Assembly: GCA_937988735.1 (NCBI GenBank)
Contig: CALKHQ010000216.1
Location: 1 to 11,132, forward strand
Reading direction: 5' to 3'
From: an uncultured Alphaproteobacteria bacterium
GTDB lineage: Bacteria > Pseudomonadota > Alphaproteobacteria > CALKHQ01
Length of the DNA stretch: 11,132 nucleotides
The notes under the pieces are model-generated. The model searched no databases. It was not told where the DNA came from and saw nothing but the letters and a program-made list of their open reading frames with translations. The position numbers and the translations under genes were made by a program. Of the stretch, positions 6,849 through 11,132 are shown one piece after another (within the stretch, counting starts at the first letter, position 1; each line of letters opens with the position of its first letter).

Positions 6849-6867
6849 GCGAGGGGATCAGCCTCGC
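6849..6867 (-). terminator. Hairpin after rppH, possible transcript end
   Basis: GCGAGG (6849-6854) and CCTCGC (6862-6867) form a perfect 6-bp inverted repeat with a 7-nt loop, starting 9 nt after the rppH stop on the minus strand. No T-run follows (GGCCAGTG), so it is not a canonical intrinsic terminator. It could be a 3'-end stabilising stem or chance. Confidence 0.35.
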
Positions 6868-6876
6868 ACGCCCCCG

Positions 6877-7368
6877 TTAACGCGGGTTGAACCGGCCGGC
6901 GCGGATCGCGTCCGGCAGGTCGGCGAAGGCGGCGGCCACGGCCTCGTAGACCGGCCGCTTGAACGGCACCACCAGGGCGACGGCCTCCCCCAGCGTCGCC
7001 CAGCGCCAGGCCGAGAACTCGGGCGTGCCGTGGGCGGCGAGGTCGATGGCGTCGTCGGCGCCGCAATGGAGCATGGCGAACCAGCGCTGGCACTGGCCGC
7101 GATGCGCCCCGCGGGCGACGCCCGGCGGGAAGTCGTAGCAGTACCACTCCGGCGCCTCCGCCAGCAGCTCGGCCCCGCTGACGCCGATCTCCTCGAACAG
7201 CTCGCGCCGGGCGGCATCGGCCGGCGTTTCGCCGTCGTCGAGTCCGCCCTGCGGCATCTGCCACGCCGGGGCGTGCATGTCCGACCGCTGGCCGATCCAG
7301 ACCAGCCCGCGGGTATTGAACAGGGCGATGCCGACGCAGGGCCGGTAGCCTTCGGGAATCCCGCTCAA
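6877..7368 (-). CDS. rppH: RNA pyrophosphohydrolase (Nudix hydrolase)
   Basis: RppH removes pyrophosphate from the 5' end of mRNAs, which opens them to RNase E decay; members also hydrolyse dinucleoside polyphosphates. The 163-residue product has GYRPCVGIALFN (7-18), WQMPQGG (36-42) and a perfect Nudix box, G-x5-E-x7-REL-x-EE-x-GV, at 41-63 with metal-binding Glu56, Glu59 and Glu60. SAWRWATL and VPFKRPVYEAV are the usual C-terminal blocks. The start is taken as TTG at 7368, since no ATG or GTG lies in frame nearby and the family's YRPCVG motif should be within the first dozen residues. The TTG overlaps the yibQ TGA (TTGA), with GGTGGG just upstream, so translation is probably coupled to yibQ. 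The same frame stays open far upstream, but that part is antisense-like shadow of yibQ. Confidence 0.93.
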   Translation of the reverse strand: MSGIPEGYRPCVGIALFNTRGLVWIGQRSDMHAPAWQMPQGGLDDGETPADAARRELFEEIGVSGAELLAEAPEWYCYDFPPGVARGAHRGQCQRWFAMLHCGADDAIDLAAHGTPEFSAWRWATLGEAVALVVPFKRPVYEAVAAAFADLPDAIRAGRFNPR

Positions 7369-8993
7369 CGGCCCACCAGCGCCGATGCCGGGGCGAGCCT
7401 GATGCCGCGCGCGGCCAGCCCCCGGGTCCACACCGCCAGCCGTTCGATGGTCACCGGATAGGCGGTGCCGATGGCCAGCGCCTCGCCGTCCTCCAGCGCC
7501 AGCGCCTCCACCCGGCTCAGCTCCGCGTCGATGGCGTGGCGCGCCGCCATGCTGTCCACCTGCAGGTCGCTGACCAGCAGCGGCACGCCGAGCTCGGCGC
7601 CGAGGGTGCGGACGACATTGCCGACCGCCTGGCCGTTGTCGAGGTAGATCAGTCCGCGGGCCGCGATCTCGCGCAGCACCGGACGCATCGCGGCCGCGTC
7701 GGCGGCGAAGCGCGAGCCCATGAAGCTGCCGACCCCGACATAGTTGTCGGCGCGCGACAGCACCCAGTCCAGCCGCTGCAGGTTCACGTCGGGCGGCAGC
7801 CCGGTCATCAGCGCCTGCGGGCCGGGATCGCTGTGGGGGAAGTCGGCCGGCTCCATCGGCAGGTCGATCAGCACCTCGTGCCCCGCCGCCCGCGCCAGCG
7901 CCACCCAGTCCTGCAGCCGGTTGCTGTAGGGCGAGAAGGAGAGCGTCACCGCCGCCGGCAGCGACTGGATCGCCGCCTCGGTCGCGCCGCTGGACAGGCC
8001 GAGCCCGACGACGACCACCGCGACCACCGGCTGGTCCTCGGCAACGGTGGCGGCCGGCGGCTCCTGCCGCGGTGCCTCGATGACCGGCGGCGGCGTCACC
8101 ATCGCCACGGCCTCGCCGGCCGGCTCCTGCCGGACAGGCGCCTCCGGCGGAACCGGCGTCGGCGGGGCTGCCTCCTCCGCGAGCGCCGGTACCTCCGCCA
8201 CTGGTTCCGCCGGCGGTGTCTCCGGCGCCGCCTCGGGCGGGGCGACGGTCTCGGGACGAGCGTCTTCCAGCGGAGCCGGGGCGTCCGCGATCTCGGGCTC
8301 GTCGACCGGGCGCCGCTCCGGCTCGGGCGCGGTCAGCGCCGCCGGCGACGACGTCTCGACCGCGGGCGCCGCCTCCGGCTCCTCGCCCGCAGGCGGGTGC
8401 TCCGGGCTCCCGGCGGGTTCCTCCGGGGCGGCTTCCGGCTGCTCCGGCTCCGTCGCTGCCCCGTTTCCGGCGAGCAGGGCGAGGTCGATCGTCGGCCGCT
8501 CCGCCATCGGCATCGGCCCGTGCAGCTCCGGCCGGTTGACCGGCCACGCGGTCTGCGGCTCGAACCGCTCGCTGCCCGTCTGGCCGGTGGCGGCCAGCGC
8601 CTCCAGCTCCGGCAGGCCTTCTCCGACCGGAGCCATCGGCCCGGCCGTCCCGCCGCCCAGGGCGTCCAGAGCCTCCACCGCCGGCGGAAGCACGGTCGTG
8701 CCGGCCGCTTCGGCCGCCTCGCCCAGCGACAGCAGCCGCGGCGGTTCGCTCGCGGCTGCGGGCGGCTGGTCAGGCTGCCCGGCCTGCAGCTCCGGCTGCG
8801 CCCCATCCGGCCCGGCGGGTGCCTCCGGCGGCGCGTCGAGCCGGGGCGGCGCCTCGACGGCCGGCGCCGGCTCCGGCAGGCTCAGGTCGGGCGGCCCGGG
8901 CACGGGTCCGAGGCTGTGCAGATAGGCGGCACCGCCCGCGAGCCCGCCCACAAAGATCACCCACGCCGCGATCAGCAGCACTCGCCCGGCCAT
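7365..8993 (-). CDS. yibQ: Divergent polysaccharide deacetylase (YibQ/DUF610-like), membrane-anchored, probably inactive
   Basis: The C-terminal domain (about 323-540) has the YibQ/DUF610 fold pattern: AAVTLSFSPYS, AGHEVLIDLPMEP, DPGPQALMTGL, MGSRF, ARGLIYLDN. The 542-residue protein starts with one hydrophobic segment (about 4-25), so it is predicted to be anchored in the inner membrane facing the periplasm. Residues 31-322 are a low-complexity Pro/Ala/Glu linker. Family hallmarks that would bind metal look replaced: VVGLGLS (328-334) where a DD pair is typical, GSFMGS (422-427) where HMGS is typical, and IGTAYP (508-513) where IGHP is typical. I therefore expect no deacetylase activity. The ATG at 8993 has GGAGG 11 nt upstream. 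It sits 45 bp after ctpA and overlaps rppH. E. coli likewise has yibQ beside envC, suggesting a shared envelope role. The gene symbol is by family only. Confidence 0.88.
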   Translation of the reverse strand: MAGRVLLIAAWVIFVGGLAGGAAYLHSLGPVPGPPDLSLPEPAPAVEAPPRLDAPPEAPAGPDGAQPELQAGQPDQPPAAASEPPRLLSLGEAAEAAGTTVLPPAVEALDALGGGTAGPMAPVGEGLPELEALAATGQTGSERFEPQTAWPVNRPELHGPMPMAERPTIDLALLAGNGAATEPEQPEAAPEEPAGSPEHPPAGEEPEAAPAVETSSPAALTAPEPERRPVDEPEIADAPAPLEDARPETVAPPEAAPETPPAEPVAEVPALAEEAAPPTPVPPEAPVRQEPAGEAVAMVTPPPVIEAPRQEPPAATVAEDQPVVAVVVVGLGLSSGATEAAIQSLPAAVTLSFSPYSNRLQDWVALARAAGHEVLIDLPMEPADFPHSDPGPQALMTGLPPDVNLQRLDWVLSRADNYVGVGSFMGSRFAADAAAMRPVLREIAARGLIYLDNGQAVGNVVRTLGAELGVPLLVSDLQVDSMAARHAIDAELSRVEALALEDGEALAIGTAYPVTIERLAVWTRGLAARGIRLAPASALVGR

Positions 8994-9038
8994 GTCCCGG
9001 TCGGCCTCCGCCTGCAGTCGCGCCGCCCCCGTCCCGCG

Positions 9039-10298
9039 CTAGTCGCGCAGGGCGAGAGAGATGCCGTGGATGAGATCGATCGCCCGCTGCAGCTGGTAGT
9101 CCTCCAGCTCCCGGGTCTCGCTCTGCTCGCGCCGGCCGTTGGTATCGACATCCAGGGCGCCGCGCAGGTCGGACTCGCGGATGCCGCGCTCCTCGACCGT
9201 CTGCAGGGTCGCCTGCTCGATCACGATGTCCGGCTCGATCCCCACGGCCTGGATCGAGCGGCCGGACGGGGTGTAGTAGCGGGCGGTGGTGAGCTTCATC
9301 GCCACGTTCCCCGGCAGCTCGATGATCGTCTGGACCGAACCCTTGCCGAAGGAATCGGTGCCGACGACGATCGCCCGGCGGTGATCCTGCAGCGCGCCGG
9401 CCACGATCTCCGACGCCGAGGCCGAGCCGCCGTTGATCAGCACGATCATCGGCAGCCCCTCCGCCAGGTCGCCGGGCCGCGCATTGAAGCGGGTCGTGTT
9501 CTCCGCATAGCGGCCGCGGGTGGAGACGATCTCGCCCTGGTCGAGGAAGGTGTCGGCCACCGAGATCGCCTGCTCGAGCAGCCCGCCGGGGTTGTTGCGC
9601 AGATCGAGGATGATGCCCTCGAGCTGGTCACCCGCCTCTTCCTTGATCTGCTGCAGCGCCCGCTCGAGCCCCGGCTGGGTCTGCTCGGTGAAGCGAGTGA
9701 TGCGGATGTAGCCGACGTTGCGCTCCACCCGGGATCGGACGGACTCGATGGTGATCACCGCGCGCCGCAGGGTCACCTGGAACGGCTCCGTGTCCGGCCG
9801 GGCGATGGTCAGCGTGATCTCGGTGTCCACCGGGCCGCGCATCATCTCGACCGCGTCGTTCAGGTTCATGCCCTGCACCGGCGTGCCGTCGATGTCGGTG
9901 ATGTAGTCGCCGGCCTGGATCCCGGCCTCCGCGGCCGGCGTGCCGTCGATCGGGGAGACGACGCGGACGAAGCCGTTCTCCATCGTCACCTCGATGCCGA
10001 GCCCGCCGAACTCGCCGCGGGTGTCGACCTGCATCTCCGAGAAGTTGTTGAGGTTGAGGTAGCTCGAGTGCGGGTCGAGCGAGGCCAGCATTCCGTTGAT
10101 CGCGGCCTCGATGAGCTGCTCGTCGCTCACCTCCTCGACATAGTTTGCGCGCACCTGCTCGAAGGCCTCACCGAAGCGATCGAGCATGCGATAGGTTTCG
10201 GAGGTCGTTTCCTGGCCCGACACGCCGGCGGTCATGCCCGCGTACGCGAACGCCAACGCCGCGGAAGCGACACCCGCCACCAGCAGTTTCCGGTTCAT
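9039..10298 (-). CDS. ctpA: Carboxy-terminal processing serine protease, S41 family
   Basis: CtpA is a periplasmic protease that trims C-termini of exported proteins and, in several bacteria, controls peptidoglycan hydrolases. The 419-residue product has a signal peptide (1-28, KLL then a hydrophobic core, cleavage near GVSGQ). A helical N-terminal part contains LDPHSSYLN (74-82). The PDZ domain spans about 90-175 with GGLGIEV (98-104) and AGIQAGDYI. The S41 core has GIILDLRNNPGGLL (228-241), GGSASASEIVAGAL (290-303) and FGKGSVQ (317-323). The Ser-Lys dyad is Ser294 and Lys319 with Gln323, the 25- and 4-residue spacing of CtpB-type enzymes. The length is usual. Its ATG lies in the ATGA overlap with the envC stop, so the two are probably translated together. 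In this context it could process divisome or cell-wall factors such as EnvC-dependent amidases; that is inference. Confidence 0.95.
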   Translation of the reverse strand: MNRKLLVAGVASAALAFAYAGMTAGVSGQETTSETYRMLDRFGEAFEQVRANYVEEVSDEQLIEAAINGMLASLDPHSSYLNLNNFSEMQVDTRGEFGGLGIEVTMENGFVRVVSPIDGTPAAEAGIQAGDYITDIDGTPVQGMNLNDAVEMMRGPVDTEITLTIARPDTEPFQVTLRRAVITIESVRSRVERNVGYIRITRFTEQTQPGLERALQQIKEEAGDQLEGIILDLRNNPGGLLEQAISVADTFLDQGEIVSTRGRYAENTTRFNARPGDLAEGLPMIVLINGGSASASEIVAGALQDHRRAIVVGTDSFGKGSVQTIIELPGNVAMKLTTARYYTPSGRSIQAVGIEPDIVIEQATLQTVEERGIRESDLRGALDVDTNGRREQSETRELEDYQLQRAIDLIHGISLALRD

Positions 10299-11132
10299 CC
10301 GTTTGTCCCGTCAGTGAGAGTTGAAAACCAAGGCATAGGGTCGATCGGCGCTCCATCGCGGCGCAGCTCGTAGTAGAGCTCGGCATGCCGGCCCGGCAAA
10401 GCGCCGTGTGCTGCGTCTCGGCCGCCTGCCTCCCGACCGCCAGCCAGGATGCCGACCGGCTCCCCTGCCAGCAGCTGGCGTCCAACCGCCGTGTCGATCC
10501 GGGCCAATCCCGTCAACACGCTATGATATCCTCCCCCGTGATCGACGATCAAGACGAGCCCACGGCCAGGGAAGGCGCCGGCGTAGGCCACGTGGCCGGC
10601 AAAGGGGCTGACCACCTGCGCCCCCTCCGCCGCCTGCAGCCGGATGCCGCCGACCATGATCCCCGCGGCCTCGTCGCCGAAGCGGCCGACGATGTCGCCG
10701 CGCACCGGCGGCACGAAGCTCGCCCGCGCCGGGCCCGCCGGCGACGGCGGCTGTGCGGGGGAAGGCTCGTCCACGGCGACGATCTCGATCGTCACCTGCG
10801 GCGCCTCGGCGGCCGCCCGGCGCAGCGCCGCGACCAGCCCGCTCAGCGTGTCCACCTCGCGCGCCAGCGCTTCCGCCCGGCTGCGCTCCTCGGCCAGCGC
10901 GGCGCTCTGCGAGGCATAGGCGGCATCGACCTCGGCATGGAGCGCCTCCACCCGCGCCCGTTCCGCGCTGAGGCGGTCGCGGGCGGCGGCCACCTCCGCG
11001 AGCTGCGCCTCCAGGTCACGCTCCAGGTCACGCAGCTCGGCGAGCCGGTCGGCGGTGACGGTCGCCTCCTCCTGCAGGCGCGGGGCCAGCGACGACATCA
11101 CGATCCCCGCCCGCAGCACCTGGTTGAGGTCG
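10295..11132 (-). CDS. envC: Murein hydrolase activator EnvC, N-terminus outside window
   Basis: This is the C-terminal 278 residues of an EnvC-type protein; the frame is open to the right edge, so the signal peptide and first helices are missing. What is seen: a helix reading DLNQVLRAGIVMSSLAPRL, a coiled coil over about the next 90 residues (heptad-rich Leu/Ala/Glu/Arg), an acidic-Pro linker, then a LytM/M23 domain with VGRFGD, GIRLQAAEGAQVVSPFAGHV, GRGLVLIVDHGGGYHSVL and ELYYELRRDGAPIDPMPW. The zinc ligands of active LytM enzymes are absent: the first His is replaced in GGIRL and the HxH near the end reads LYY. This is what known EnvC shows, since it activates AmiA/AmiB-type amidases rather than cutting peptidoglycan itself. 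Its stop overlaps the ctpA start (ATGA). It heads the visible part of the envC-ctpA-yibQ-rppH run. Confidence 0.87.
   Translation of the reverse strand, partial: DLNQVLRAGIVMSSLAPRLQEEATVTADRLAELRDLERDLEAQLAEVAAARDRLSAERARVEALHAEVDAAYASQSAALAEERSRAEALAREVDTLSGLVAALRRAAAEAPQVTIEIVAVDEPSPAQPPSPAGPARASFVPPVRGDIVGRFGDEAAGIMVGGIRLQAAEGAQVVSPFAGHVAYAGAFPGRGLVLIVDHGGGYHSVLTGLARIDTAVGRQLLAGEPVGILAGGREAGGRDAAHGALPGRHAELYYELRRDGAPIDPMPWFSTLTDGTNG

Noticed and set aside
7369..8547. N-terminal extension of about 390 codons on the rppH frame
   Set aside because: The added part is Gly/Ala/Arg low-complexity sequence overlapping yibQ; RppH family proteins start just before YRPCVG.
7536..10373. A 945-codon plus-strand open frame opposite yibQ and ctpA
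   Set aside because: It is rich in Arg, His, Gln and Asp, has no recognisable motif, and is the antisense image of two genes with strong family matches.

Overview
The window is about 70% GC and tightly packed. It reads as ordinary chromosomal core of an alphaproteobacterium, plausibly from a Rhodospirillales-like lineage; the order is inferred from gene content and I could not test it by search. The strongest clade marker is a CcrM-type GANTC adenine methyltransferase with a C-terminal RAMA-like region, an alphaproteobacterial cell-cycle gene. A 163-residue RppH and an envC-ctpA-yibQ-rppH order agree with this. I see no phage, insertion sequence, CRISPR array, tRNA or rRNA.

Plus strand, 316-4997: glnD (PII uridylyltransferase/uridylyl-removing enzyme, nitrogen sensing), rnhB (RNase HII) and ccrM. 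The first 315 bases hold no gene I recognise. The 92-bp rnhB-ccrM gap is markedly more AT-rich than its surroundings and is the most information-dense non-coding stretch here. It carries a GANTC site (the substrate of CcrM itself), a GATAAT -10-like hexamer, a 26-bp dyad with 9-bp arms, and a perfect 9-mer DnaA box, all within about 60 bp of the ccrM start. This suggests that ccrM transcription is tied to replication through DnaA and to its own methylation.

Minus strand, 11132 down to 6877: a compact run of envC (N-terminus outside the window), ctpA, yibQ-like divergent polysaccharide deacetylase, and rppH. envC/ctpA share an ATGA overlap and yibQ/rppH share a TTGA overlap, so translational coupling is likely. 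The first three are envelope or cell-wall genes: an amidase activator with a degenerate LytM domain, a periplasmic processing protease, and an anchored deacetylase-fold protein that seems to have lost its metal ligands. rppH adds mRNA 5'-end decapping.

Minus strand, 6819 down to 5013: a SprA-like putative metalloprotease (HEQAH motif, no signal peptide) and a predicted lipoprotein alpha/beta hydrolase of the monoacylglycerol lipase/lysophospholipase type. The hydrolase converges on ccrM with only 15 bp between stops.

No clearly undescribed multi-gene system is visible. The points worth a second look are the ccrM leader, the apparently inactivated yibQ product with its roughly 290-residue Pro/Ala/Glu-rich linker, the uncharacterised HExxH protein, and the uneven placing of GANTC sites.
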